This document shows positions 37,200 through 49,400 of a DNA stretch of 64,000 bases, piece after piece. Source of the stretch: Tricholomella constricta (lineage: Eukaryota > Basidiomycota > Agaricomycetes > Agaricales > Lyophyllaceae); the NCBI GenBank assembly GCA_013368375.1, contig JAACJP010000006.1:1240001-1304000 (forward strand). Reading direction: 5' to 3'. The translations under genes were made by a program, and so were the position numbers. The first letter of the stretch is position 1; every line of letters begins with the position of its first letter. Under the pieces are notes generated by a model. It did no database searches. It was not told the DNA's origin and saw only the letters and a list, made by a program, of their open reading frames with translations.

Positions 37200-38580
37200 T
37201 CGGTTTTTCGTCAGGTACCTGGGTTGACATGTGTCTTCTCAAATCCGTTATCTGCGATCGTCAGTTCTTTGGAGAAAATATGCCGGATTTCACACACTGA
37301 ACGCATACGCCAGCCTGGCTCTTGGCCTTGCTTGAATTTACTTCGTAAGTAGAGGAGAACGTCGACACTAGAAATGCATTCCTGTATCCAAAGAACGATG
37401 CCAATGACGCGGTCAGCGGTATCAAATAAGACCGCGGAAAAGTTCAAGGATTTTCATACTGGAATCAAGAGTACTGCACGCGAATGTCGTTGTTATCGGA
37501 GACGTACAGATTTAGAAAATAGATGGTCCCGTTCGTTGACTTTTGACATATAATCAGTAACCCGCGTATCAAGCTTCCCTGCTGGCCACGGAAGATAGGC
37601 ACGGCGCTCGTGACCTCTGCACAATGTGAGGACGCAGCTGCTGGCGACGTGGAGGAGGATCTAGAGCGGCCAAGTCCCCAGCTTCGAATTTCAGAGAGCA
37701 CACAGGCAATGAACTTTGATTTAAGACTGAGAGGGGATATGATAGCCTTACACAGGCCCAAAAGGATAGGATTGTCAGTACATTATGCAATTGGGGAAGC
37801 TTCCACGCGTTCGTCTTGCTTCGCGTATATTCCGCGGTACCGCCCAGCTCCTGGCCGCTCGGCGTGGTAAATTCCACCGTCGTCACAAGCAGCAATGTCA
37901 ACAGTACTGGTGTCCTTGCGGTGTAACTTTGCCCGATCCTGCAGTAGCTGGGGCGGCACGTACGGTAACTCCGGTGGCGGAGGCATCGCGATTCGTGCAA
38001 GCAATATTTCGTACAACGAGTGGTAGTTAGAAAAGAAAGGCCACTGCAATCAACTTGTGTGAGTGCTACGCCAATGACAACGGAGATATGAATTGTCGTC
38101 TTGGGTGAGCACTGAAGCTCGAAGAAGATCCCTTGTCATGTGAAGCGTGAGGATAGAGGCTGTAGAAATATCTGAATGGACAGTGGAGGGTTTGGGGGAT
38201 CGTGCTCGGTGGATAACAGCCTTTCAACCAGTAATAACACTTTCGGCAGTGACTTGTAAAGATACGAAAGGGCAAGTCGGTGATAGCGAGTTGCAGCAAT
38301 CTGGGAACACAAAGTGTGACTGAGTTAAGACTCCGTTTTTTAGATGGGGGCTCGCTTGATAAACGTCGGATCGAAAGGGAGAAGAAAAAGAATCAGCGCG
38401 CGATGTAGACGAGGAATACATTGTAGAAACAAAATGAATGGACAGACCAGAATCGAGTTGTCGTGAGTCCTGTGGGGAAGGGGGGAATTACAGAGCGTGC
38501 AAGATGGCAAAAAAACCCAATCTAGTTCATCAAATGTCAGTCGGCCGGAAAGTGGGTAGAGCAGCCGGTAGCGCATAGCT
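37200..38580 (-). pseudogene. Possible remnant of a multi-pass membrane protein gene
   Basis: Minus-strand segments in different frames look protein-like. One has hydrophobic runs (ARTPVLLTLLLVTTVEFTTP and LHNVLTILSFWACVRLSYPL). Another reads GSLIRGLLIICQKSTNGTIY followed by FLNLYV, which recalls the xxLLRDGxxYF helix of DUF6533-type proteins. A third has FSAVLFDTADRVIGIVLWIQ. The frames are separated by stops without a convincing intron series, so I treat this as a weakly supported relic. Confidence 0.25.
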
Positions 38581-38938
38581 TCAATTTAAAAAGGACGTCA
38601 ATTTCAACATTTCTGCGCTCGCTTGAAGAGATATTATTATCGACCCACATTCCTGCACAATCCTTTGGCATCTTTGTTATCAAGGCGAGCCTTGCTAATG
38701 AAGAGCCTCAGGTGTGCCACTGACTAAGGCCATAATTACTCGACAATAGACCTTCCCTCCTGCATTCTCTGGAAGAGCTATTGCTTAAACAATCTTATCT
38801 GTCAACAAAAAAATGATCGATGACTTCAAAAGCGATTCACCTGGCTTGTACGTGCCTACACGGCGGAAATGATTCCGCACTGTTTTCCAATGCGCCGTAA
38901 GTCACAGCCAGTGAAGCACAATCGTTATATAAATGTGA

Positions 38939-39089
38939 CCATCAAGTGATGGGCTCTTCCAGTGCGATGACGTGGTACCCGTCGAGTATGGATCAACAAC
39001 CAGTGTCTGTGGCCATCAAGTTATGGGCTCTTTGGGTGCGATAACGTGGTATTTTAAATGCCGTCGAGTATGGATCAACTAGTGTCTGT
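38939..39089. repeat. Two-copy direct repeat of about 72-77 bp
   Basis: Units 38939-39010 and 39013-39089 share ccatcaagt(g/t)atgggctctt, gtgcgat(g/a)acgtggta, gtcgagtatggatcaac and agtgtctgt in the same order, with a few substitutions and short indels. Confidence 0.85.
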
Positions 39090-42000
39090 CCTGTGTTCAA
39101 AGTTCTGTGCCACCGATATGTTTGAGGAGTGGATTGCTTGCCAACCCTTGAGAGTCAACTGTTTAGGTTCCCACGGGAACCTTAATTTCCTTTACTGGTG
39201 TATAATTATCCGGGGCTTGTTTTTGTTATCACACCTCCTTCCTAGTTTCTTTAAACGTCCAACGTCCATCATGATCACGGTGATTAAACGTGCCACATAC
39301 CTCCGGACTTGGAAATCCACATATCCTACGACCAACTGGAATCAATTTGCTGTTGTTTCCCATGGGCATTTCGGATCAAGAACGTGCTGCTTTAAAGCTG
39401 TACCCTCCTACCTCGCTCTGCCCTTTAGGATTTGTGGAGATCTATATGGTGAACGACAAGTGATGAGATTTATCTGTACACCAAAGGATCAAGTCACTCC
39501 TGATATGTTTCCAGGTACGTTTCCACGGTTGTCTCATTGAGAATGGAGCGACGCAAGCGGGGAGCTACGTATATCTCGATTGCATGCACTCCCTGAAGAT
39601 ACGCCACTGCACTTCGGTACGATTCGTCGCTGAATCATCAAGCATCCAGTGACTGGCGACTTCTTCCATGCTCTGATGAAAAATGACACCATCCGCCAAT
39701 GCGCGCGTTCACTATTCTTGACGCGTCCGATGTACTGTTCGTTGGACGTAAGGTCTCGTTTTCCTACTTTCGAGCCTCTGCAGCTAGCTACGTTGCTCAA
39801 GGGTACAGGAAGCTCCTTTCTGGATGTTATCCGATCTCTCCTTGCTCGGTCCATCAAATCATGATTGTTGCAGCAGGTATGGTGAATCCTTTAATTACGA
39901 TGGTCTTATTCAAATGACACTAGACGCAAAAGTGCCCACCTTGCTCCCCTTCCCTGAATTATAGGATCTTTGATATCATGAAAAGACCAGTCTTCGTGAT
40001 TTAACCCCATTTTTCTCCCCCGACGACTGCGTCACTAAGATGACTCCAGCACATCCCGCAACGTCCACATCTACTCTTGTCCCTTAAATCATGTGTCTAC
40101 ATCTCCAAAGTCTTGGATGCTCTCTCTCATGATGCTCGAGCCTTACTTTTTCGCACCTGGGGCAGTCTAAGGATGTCCGAGATTCAGGCTGTGGCTCGTA
40201 CCAGGATCCCGTCGACCAGCCATCTCCAAGCACAGGTTCGGCCTTCTTCTTTCAAGGGGATAAGCCACACAGACATCTTAACCCCACTACCCCTGCCCTC
40301 TAAGCCCTCCGCATCATCATGTGTCGCCAAGGCCTCCGGGCTCTCGAACCACGGGACGAGGTTTCATCGTCTAGTCGTGCCTTCTGCCTGGACCCACCAT
40401 GATCTGCGCTTGCATTTGGCAGTCCGTGCCCCCGATTTACACGGTGAAGCTCTCTTCCTCTTTCCAAGGCGTGCGATCATGGTACACTCGCGACGCTACC
40501 CAAGTGTTTCTCACATTATCCTGAACAAACTGATAGCTATCCAGGGAATTGTCTTGGACTCTGATAGTGGGCGTTGAGCGCTTGAGCGCTATGAAAGAAA
40601 TAGGGTATGGATATGAAAATGGCGACACATGAGTGATTTTCCACCTGTTCCGAGTTCTCTAAGCATGAAATTGACATTATTTCTCTCTGTCGATTATCGC
40701 TGTGCAGTCACTACTTATGCGGAACCTATCCCACTTCAAACCGCCTTCACAATGTATTGACATCCTAACACGTCGCGGGAGCCCTGAGTCGCATGACCCA
40801 TTGTAATTGACCGACGAAATGTATTGTTGTGTAGTTCAAATATCATGTGCCACCCCCTCTATCAGATGAAGTGACCATTCAGGTATGCGTAAGTAGCCGA
40901 GAGTGCCAGAGTGCTCTTTTGTGCAGCATCTGATACTCGGACTTTTATCCTTCTCATGCCTATGCCTCGTTCCTTACATTCCCAGTGGATATCGAAAAAA
41001 AAATTGCAATGGTTCGACATTGCAACGCAACACAGAGACACCTGGACAGGTGACGCGGGCCGCCATGACGCGTCGCTAAAAGCTCGGCGTCTTGCAAGGA
41101 TTAACCTTAGCATTTTTCCGCCAAAAGGAAATTACTACGGGTCGTCGAGGCGCAGCCCAGCCCGAGATCAGCGAACGAGAACCCCCGTGCCTCGCCGCTG
41201 GGGGATGCAGGGTCTCACGTCCTGGGGAACGGGGGAACGAGAGACGAGTAGTATCTCCGTCGTACCAGTCCTGAACACCGATTTCAAAAAAAGTCATACA
41301 CGGCCAAGACCACCGACGAAGCACCGATACGTGTATCGTAGGAAGATCGTGCCCAGAACGGTGAGAGAAGGATGGACGCAATGCGGTTCACCTCTAGATC
41401 AAGAATTGCACTCGAGGAGCGATCAGGTTATGCCATCCGTGGTTAATTCACCGGACCCAGAATCAGAGAAGCAGTCATATATGAGCGAAAACCGAGCTCG
41501 ATGATACGCTGTCTAAAACGAGTTCGCCGGACTCGTACATACCGGGCTTGAACGTCCATGATGGCTGGCTGGTGGATAGGTCGTCAGATGACTTTGCTCA
41601 GCTGGTCGACCGATGGTTGCATGAGCCACCATCTGTCGCGAGGTGGTGGTGGGATTTTGATTCAGCTGTTTGATTTGAGGAAGCCACGGAAACCGAATTA
41701 CAACTGATTTAACCATAGTGGGTGGCGGCGCTATTGTGAAATGATACTGCCTGTAACAAGGAGAGCCGTGTTGAATCAGCGCATGATTTCGAAGTCGACC
41801 ATAGGCATTGAATAGAATTGAGTTCGGAACGCCTCCAGATCACAGGTTCAATTACAGAGGGCAGGTGTTTGAAGATTGAATGGCATAGCGGTGGTAACGC
41901 GTTGGACCCAGGCCCAGGCAATAAAAAAGCCAATCGCAGTACTCTCCTGCGGGATCGGATGAAGACCTGGGGAAGCAGATCACAAGACATCCCGAGGCTT

Positions 42001-42431
42001 GGGTAAAACAACAGTTCGACAACAGCCGTGTGAGCCCCAGAGAAATTCACCGTAAGATACAATCGTCCCGTTTGACTTGGTATCACTGGTTCGTTTCGGA
42101 GCAGTCTGAGGTCGGGTGGGTCAGACTCGGAAGGGTGATCATGCGTGCTGGAAAGAATGTACCGAACTAATACGTTCGTATTCCCTGTGACTTCTGGCTG
42201 ATATGGATAAAGAAATTAAGGAAGTCAACATTCATGTACGGGAGCGAATATTCGAGTCTGAAAGTGCAGCTCAGGCCTTCAAAGAGTCTGAAGCGAACAT
42301 GGAAGGGAGGAGGAGACCATATTGATGTTACGTAAGCTTTGTAGTGCGTTGCTGTGGTGGTGGTTGGCAACGTCAACGACAGTCAAGTCGAACGAGCTCG
42401 TCGTTCAGCACTGCGAAGACTCTCCTTTCAA
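39090..42431. other. Gene-poor region, no supported gene
   Basis: Open frames at 39058-39540, 40077-40577 and 40911-41504 on the plus strand and 41709-42086 on the minus strand have no recognisable domain or convincing splice context. No gene is called. Confidence 0.4.
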
Positions 42432-45237
42432 ATGCCTATCAAACATCTCGAAGGTAAGATGCAGCCTGTGGACCGTGACAACTTCGTCTCTGGTTTGACT
42501 GCAAGATGGTCAACTGACATTTTCTGTTACATTTTACCAGGCTATCTTTTCGAACGAAAACACCTGCAAACCCATCCTTTGTCTGTTCTCTCCGATTCGC
42601 GTCTCGGCATAGATGCTTCCTACTACCTTCAACTGCTCACAGACAATCCTCCCTCTCGGGAGCCCTTACTAGCTGCTACGGGGGGTTTGCCTTTAGCGCT
42701 CACGCAACGTATCGAATCTGACCTGCGAGCTCTGGAAAAGCTACGCATAAAACCCGTCTTCGTGTTTCCTGGCCTCATTCCAAACAAGCGTTGGAAGCCG
42801 ACCAACCATCTGGAGCATAATGAGGCATGCAGGGACAGGAGCCAAGCCTGGGCCAAGTACGAAGGCGGACAGGAGGACGCAGCGACCAAGCTGTTCGAAG
42901 GGCGGAGCAGTTTCGCGCAATGGGACCTCTGGAGGATGGTTCTGAGAATATTTAGACATAGGAACGTGGAGTTCATTATTGCACCCTATGTCGCGTGGGC
43001 CCAGGTATGTCCGCGCGATTTATCCGTGCGAGGTCAACGTCTGACTACCCTCAGTTGATCTACCTTCAACGTCATCCTAAATCATATATCCATGCGATCT
43101 TTGGACCAACGGACACGCTGTTGTATCCAGGTGTGGACAAGCTTATCACGTCACTCGATCTTACCTCCGCCAGCCCCTCCTTTACCTTCACGTCCAAGCG
43201 CTTATTCTTGCAGGAGCTTGGTGTCAATGATGACCAATTTCTCGACATAGGTATTCTTGTCGGTTTCGACCATTCACTGCCATTCCCTCCCACCGTCCAC
43301 GAACAAGCATTAAAAGCCACCGTTGATATGGTGAGGTACTACAAGTCGGGCCACTCTGCCGTGATCGCTTTTTCCGACCATCCGGCGGTCAAAACGATCC
43401 AATACGCAGACCACTACGCGCGCACGCGTTCCATGATCAAATACTCACTTATTCTCTCATCGGAAGGTACAGTCGTGCCACTGCCGCTTGCTGTCAACCC
43501 ACCCCCCGCACATGGACACCCAAGCCATCATCCTCTCCATCCCACTCCTGCCGATATACCGCAAGACCTGCACGAAATCTTTACCAATCGGCTTCCAGAC
43601 GAGATCTATTTCTATTTATCACGCGGGCTTCTGAGCCCACAAGCTCTTGTCTGGCTTACCACCGGACAAATTGTGGAGAACCCGCCATTGGACAACGGAG
43701 AAACCACCGAATATAAACGCTTCGTCAAAGAAGTCATCACGGATGGGCAAACCGGTCCTCGGGCCACGGCACTAGCTCTTATCAGCAGCGTTTCGCACTC
43801 GTTCTGGGCTAACCGCAAGGTCCAAGGCTACTTTTGGTTCGAGCAGCCTTCGCCGCATGGACAGAAGGCCATTCAGCACAACTCGTCGCAAACGGCCCAG
43901 CTGGCCGAAAGGGTAGCGGGCTGGAACGTGCCATACGCGATTGTAGAAGAAGAGCTCAGGAGGCAAAACGTAAGCTCGGATTTCTATCTTTCAAATCCAG
44001 GGAAGAAACGTCCATTAATGGTTAACTTGCCTTTATCCTTATTTCTCGTTTTTCCATCTCCGCTTGGTGACAGTCCTCCACGATTGACTTCGCACTCTGC
44101 CTTGGTGCCACTGCTTCGGAAAGGCTGGCTGCACGCACCAAAAACAAGGGCAGTCCTTCACAGGGTTCTCTTGACAAGAAGGACGAGGTTGTTGCCAATG
44201 TGATTTGGAGATTCTTGGAGCTGCGCGGGTATGTTATTCATATTGGACTTGAAACAATTCTCATGCGTTTGGTCTTCTTTTTCGCTTTGGGTAAGGTTCC
44301 TCCTGAATACGCACATACACTCTCCGCTCGCGCGCGCGATGTATGTCGCGATCAAACAGGCTCGAGTCAACGACAAATTCCAAGAACCACTTTATCTCTT
44401 CCTGGAGCTCGTCAGGGCGGGGGTGATGCATGGTCACCTTTGGTCTGGCCGAGCATTTAGTGGCGGTCCCAGTTTTGGCACTGGTGCGTCTCATTTCTTC
44501 TCACGAGCATTAACTATGTTGATTAGCAAGTTGCTGGGCGCCACCAGATGATGAAAAATCATGCATGCTCCTGGTGATGCGGGTCCTTAGCATTGTCCCA
44601 CTGAATTTCAAGGCATGTTCGGTCCCGTCCCAACGCCATCAATCATCTGCTGAATGGCTCCAATTGAATTGAAAATTATAGCCCCAGCCATGGTCGGCCC
44701 CATTATCCAGGGAATTGCTGGTGTTTAACTCGTTTGTGCGATCTTTGACACGGGCACTTCGGACGCTCTTGGAAGTGGCATCGCTGAATATGCTCCTCCG
44801 AGCTGACGCCCGTCGTTCGCGGGATGACTATTTGGATATCACGCTGTCACTTCCCTTCCAGACAGAGGTGAATACCGGATTCGGCGTGTTGGCGAAAGTC
44901 TATCTAGACGCGCTCACACACATCAACAACCGAACGCGCGTTCGCGACCCTAATGCTGAGGGCGTAAAGGAGGCCAAGGCACTGGCCCTCGAGATATGCG
45001 AGGAAACCTTCCCTGGCGTGAAATCACCAAAACAGGAAGTGGAGCGCGGTTTCAGGTTTTGGGACGTGGTAAGAAAACATTTATATTTGGGTACAATTGA
45101 TGTTGGGGGCTGACACGTTGTGCCCGCTTTAGGCGCTCACTGCGATGCGGCACCTGCATTCAGAGGGCGCTGTGCTGCGTGAGCTGATAGATCAGTTTGA
45201 GGCAGCCGAGGCGTGGTTGGCACCAATGCGACCATGA
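42432..45237 (+). CDS. MKT1: Mkt1-like post-transcriptional regulator (XPG/FEN1-fold)
   Basis: Mkt1 forms a complex with Pbp1 and controls translation or stability of specific mRNAs. It has a nuclease fold that is usually catalytically dead. A small first exon (ATG 42432, MPIKHLEG) is spliced over a 65-nt intron to YLFERKHLQTH and SRLGIDASYYLQLL, the XPG-N-like block. The XPG-I-like block is VEFIIAPYVAWAQ joined to LIYLQRHPKSYIHAIFGPTD. A helix-hairpin-like region with DDQFLDIGILVGFDHS follows. The Mkt1 central domain includes SRGLLSPQALVWLTTGQIVE and IDFALCLGATASERLAARTK. Further exons carry ANVIWRFLELRGFLLNTHIH and YLFLELVRAGVMHGHLWSGR, and the C-terminal domain has FGVLAKVYLDALTHINNRTR and RFWDVALTAMRHL. 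The stop is TGA 45235-45237. The product is about 800 residues and looks intact. Confidence 0.85.
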
Positions 45238-45672
45238 TGATGATGTCAAATCCCACTGTGAGAGGGGTTGTGCGGGTGGTGGTGCAAATGGCGTTGTCGT
45301 GTTGTTGACTTGTTTCTTTCTCCGAACATGTTGTCTGTTGTGTTGGTAGCTGATGAGCTGGGTCAGGAGTGGACTTGGAGAGTACAACGGCAATCTTATT
45401 CTTGGGCATATGGAGAAGAAGCTGAGAAAAGTATGGCACGTTGGGCGAAGGCGTGCATGAGAGCGAAGACGTTGCGGTTGGCATCCGATAAGCGGATCTC
45501 GATTCACGTGTTTGCTAACCCAAACGGGCATGGGAAAATCGTTACCGATGGGATCTCGCGTCGGAAAACTGATGTCTTTTACAGATTTGCTATGATCGAT
45601 CTTCAGCTCTTATGCTGTCCCGTTGAAAGACTACAAAATGCGCATGTCATGAGCGTGGCTGCGCCCCCGAAC

Positions 45673-45679
45673 TATATAA
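45673..45679 (+). promoter_or_regulatory. TATA box of the C2HC zinc-finger gene
   Basis: CGAACTATATAACA at about 45668-45681 lies 45 bp before ATG 45718. This implies a very short 5' leader. Confidence 0.5.
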
Positions 45680-45717
45680 CAATCTCCTTTCCTTCCTGAC
45701 CCTTCATTGCCACCAGA

Positions 45718-46425
45718 ATGCTCGTCCCCCACTCTGTCTCGTCCTCCGATGCACACGCCCACGACGACCACAAATTCTCTACTGGCCACCTGTATCTCCG
45801 CCAGCAGCACACTGTCCAGATCATCCAGCTCGTAGAGGGCCCCCCACCCCCACCAAGAAAGATCTCCTCTGTCTCGTACTCTTCTTCATCGTCCGACAGC
45901 GATGACGAGTCTGCCGGTTCATCCTATTGTTCGTCAGACCTGCCACCAGAGCAGTCCGAGGAACAATCGACCACCCTCCGCTCTGAGCTCCCAAGCGAAA
46001 CTTATTCCACCACAAAGCGCATCCTTGCATGGCGTGAAAACTTTTCATCACATCTCAGTGCCACTGCTTCTGGTGAGTCAGCTTGCCACATCATCCAATG
46101 ACCAGCCATCTAAAACAATCTTTCACAGAGCCGTCCTTGTCATCAGCACTAAAGCGAAAAATCAACCTCGAGGACTGCGACGACGTTGTGAGCCACCCCT
46201 GTTTTACATCCTTGCACTTTTGCTTACAATGAATAGATGTCAAGGTCTTCCAAGCGATCTCGCTCGCAGGCGTCGCAGGCCGGCGCCAGCGTCGTGTCGC
46301 TTGGCATGCATTCATGCCCGGCCTGCGATGCATCCTTCATGACTCGTCAAAGCCTACGGCAGCATGGCCGGGACGCAAAAGCCAATGAAGCATGTTCCGT
46401 AGCCGTGGAGTACGCCTTTGAGTAA
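45718..46425 (+). CDS. Small C2HC zinc-finger-like protein
   Basis: This is a three-exon gene for about 190 residues. ATG 45718 begins MLVPHSVSSSDAHAHDDHKF, followed by a stretch with HTVQIIQLVEGPPPPPRKIS and an acidic Ser run. Exon 1 ends at a GTGAGT donor. Exon 2 encodes PSLSSALKRKINLEDCDDDV, and exon 3 begins MSRSSKRSRSQASQAG, a basic, nuclear-localisation-like stretch. The C-terminus is CPACDASFMTRQSLRQHG, then about nine residues later Cys, ending VAVEYAFE. The C-x2-C-x12-H-x9-C spacing is that of a C2H2 finger whose last ligand is Cys. A nuclear or DNA-binding role is plausible but unproven. It lies about 480 bp downstream of MKT1 on the same strand. Confidence 0.65.
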
Positions 46426-49400
46426 AGCGATTTGGGAACCTAGGGTTCTCCACTCGCGCTACCCCTGGCCCACCTCGCGTCGCATCGCACACCACGAATC
46501 CCTTACCCTTCAAACATGGGGCACGGACATCATCCACAATTACCCAATCCACCTGTATTAATCAACCTGCATCTGTACCATTCCCCACCCCACACATTCC
46601 GATTTATCATCGCATAATCATCTTACCATATTAACATCCTATGTCTTTTAACTTACGCTTTTTCTATTTTACTTAACCACGCTCGCTAACTATTGTTGCA
46701 TGCCTTGTGGAGAGAGCCCACGGAGGTCCACTCCAAATCCAACGAATAGCTCCGCCGCACACCACCAGAACAATCAACTCCGCGTCACAGCTGAAACCGA
46801 TGAACAGACAACAACGGCTTTTCCACGCACCTCCTGAGATCGTAGGCTGTACTTTTTTTTTGACAACCTGCAGTCGGCATGGGAAGGCATCGGGACGTTG
46901 CGTGAGAGTGGGAGCCTCCCTTTTGGGAAATTTCTCAAGGCCACCACAACCCACGATATCCGAGGTTGATCAGCTCAAGGCGGACAAGAACAACGGCGTC
47001 TGCACCCACGGGCCTCGCTTCCATGCAAATAATGAGGATCCAGGCGCTTGCGCTAAGAACAAAGAAGGGCTGTATAGGACCGAGCTATTCCTTTCATAAT
47101 TTAAAATTGCACTCCTTTCATGGCCAATCCCACGTCCAACACGGATTCTCTTGGGGCGGGCGGTCGCCCTGGACCTTACAATGCGGCCTTAGCAGGCCTG
47201 GCCTAGGTGCCAACTGGCTTCCTCCGCCGCACTCAACTGTCTATGTATTCTCAGCTCTGAAAACTTCGCCGCACAGTGGCAGGGGCTTCTGCATTCGTAA
47301 ATCGTAATCATATCGACGTCAGACGAAAGGACCGAGGAAATTCGAGCTATCCGCTTATCCCGCGAGTCCCTAAGGACGTCTAAAGCCCGACTGCCGACCT
47401 CCGACCCAACATCTCTGCACCGGGTGTGGAGCTGTGTGTTCGCGCTACATACATATCATGATGCCAGGTGCCTCCGCAGTTATTCCGCTGCTATTAAGTG
47501 ACAGCTCCCTATAGGACGATGGCACCCAGCGTTAAATCACTTAGATCATGATCGAAGCACCCACCTCGCATCGCATGATAAGTCCGGGGGACAAAGCCAC
47601 GCTCGAGCCCCATCATCCCATCATCTGCGTAAATCGTGGCTGCAATCATTTCTGAGCACGTCGAACAAAAATGCGACTTTGGGCCCAGGAAGCCGCATGG
47701 ACTTTCGGGTGGGGGGTGGGTGGAAGTCTGCTTTATCTGCTGCTCTTCGCTCTTCTGGCTGAGATGCTCATTGTACCCACGACACTCAAGGACTGACTGA
47801 CTGACTGCCCCAGGAGGCCGGGCCACTTTATGCGGAGTGTACATTTTTGGGGCTGCGTTCCAGTGACCCACCCACCGCGCGCTACAGCTACAGCTACATG
47901 AGTCTCGCGCTGAATCGTCGAAAGCCCTTCGGACAGCTAACTTCGACTCCGGACCTTCGACCTTCGGACATAAGCTCCCTTGAGTTGCGAGTCTAAGGTC
48001 ATCAGGAAGACCGGTTACATAGTGGGTGAATACCCTTGCCGGGTTAGGGCAAAGTGCGAGTGCGAGGTTGGGAGAAAGTATATGGGGGCAATAGAATACT
48101 ATAGAATAGTTCAGCCCACGGCTCGCGCCCCCCACAAAGCTTAGGGGTAGACCCAAACACGCTTCTCCCTTGAAATTTTTATAGTCACAAGTGTCAACCC
48201 ATTTATGTGCACCGAACGCCCTTAAGTTCGGTTCGTGAAGCATGGCCTAAATTTTCCACTGGTTCTGTTATGTAGGTACGCATACGCACATTACGCTCCG
48301 GCAACTCAACGAGTATATGAACATCGCCACCAAGCCCTGCGGTCATCAACGGTGACATGAGAGAGCTTGGGAGCGGTGTGAAAATCGAGACTACGCGGCC
48401 AAGTATGGTCAAATGAATGGCCAGGAGGCAGAGTGTCCCTAGGCCTCTATCAGCGGCGTCCCTTTACGACCCTTTGAAGCCCTTTCCGAGGGAAGCGGTT
48501 TGGGCAGCAGCAGGCCATATGGAGGCGCTGCAGCCCAACGCAAGAACGTCCCGGATTCGGCACAAGGGGGTGCCAGGGAGGGTGCTCTCTCTCATCCGTC
48601 ATCCTTTCGGAGGGAGAACTATTGCGGAAACCACAAGACCTTCCATGCGTGAGAGAAACGTGGGCCCGATAGCGACCAGAGCGTTGTATTTTCGTCTCAT
48701 ATTCCCCGCATGTGCGTCCGTTCTCATGCGTTCATCGCAATGCTAATTATTACCATGCGAAGCCGATGATAATCGGACGGCATATCCATGTAGCAAGGTG
48801 ATGATAGTTTGAGCTTGTAGTACGAGATGGGGCAGGAGATAGGAATGACCGGATGATTGTCGTCCGGTGATGTAGCGATTAGCTCTGAAGTTCTCTTGCA
48901 AGCAAGCTTGAAGTAGAATTTAGCGTTGAGCGTGCATTGTACGGTTAGTACAAATGGAAAACGTGGCGAGGTCACCGTCGTTGTTGCCTGCAGGAAAATG
49001 TTAGGGTCGCGGCAGGAAATATCGGTTACTAAGGATTTGACACGGCGACTTGACAAATTACCACGACTCGTCGGCTTCCTTGTCTTTGCTCAACCTTCCT
49101 TCAAGTCTCGAAGCCTTCTCACTAACGTAACAAGCTAGCGCTCCACATTTGCTCCCAAGCGCCACTCATTCTATCATCCCTGGTTTCCCACTCGTGTATT
49201 GTGCGAAGATGGTTTTCTAACCGGAGTCGTTGCATCAAAAAATCACGAAATCAGGCCACGCCGCAACCTCCATTCTCCTCGATCCTAGGCGTCTGAACGA
49301 CGTCTGACAAAAATCTCCGAGCCCTTTGACTTTAAAAAGGATGGCGTGTCGCAGCATGTCGTTTTGACTACTCAATGGTGACGCAGCCTGGTTATCTATC

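Noticed and set aside
40911..41504. Plus-strand open frame of 197 codons
   Set aside because: Arg-rich, random-looking translation without family features; its first codon is not ATG.
47509..48243. Minus-strand open frame of 244 codons
   Set aside because: No domain, no splice context, and repeat-derived composition (for example the GACTGACTGACTG run); a long frame by chance is likelier.
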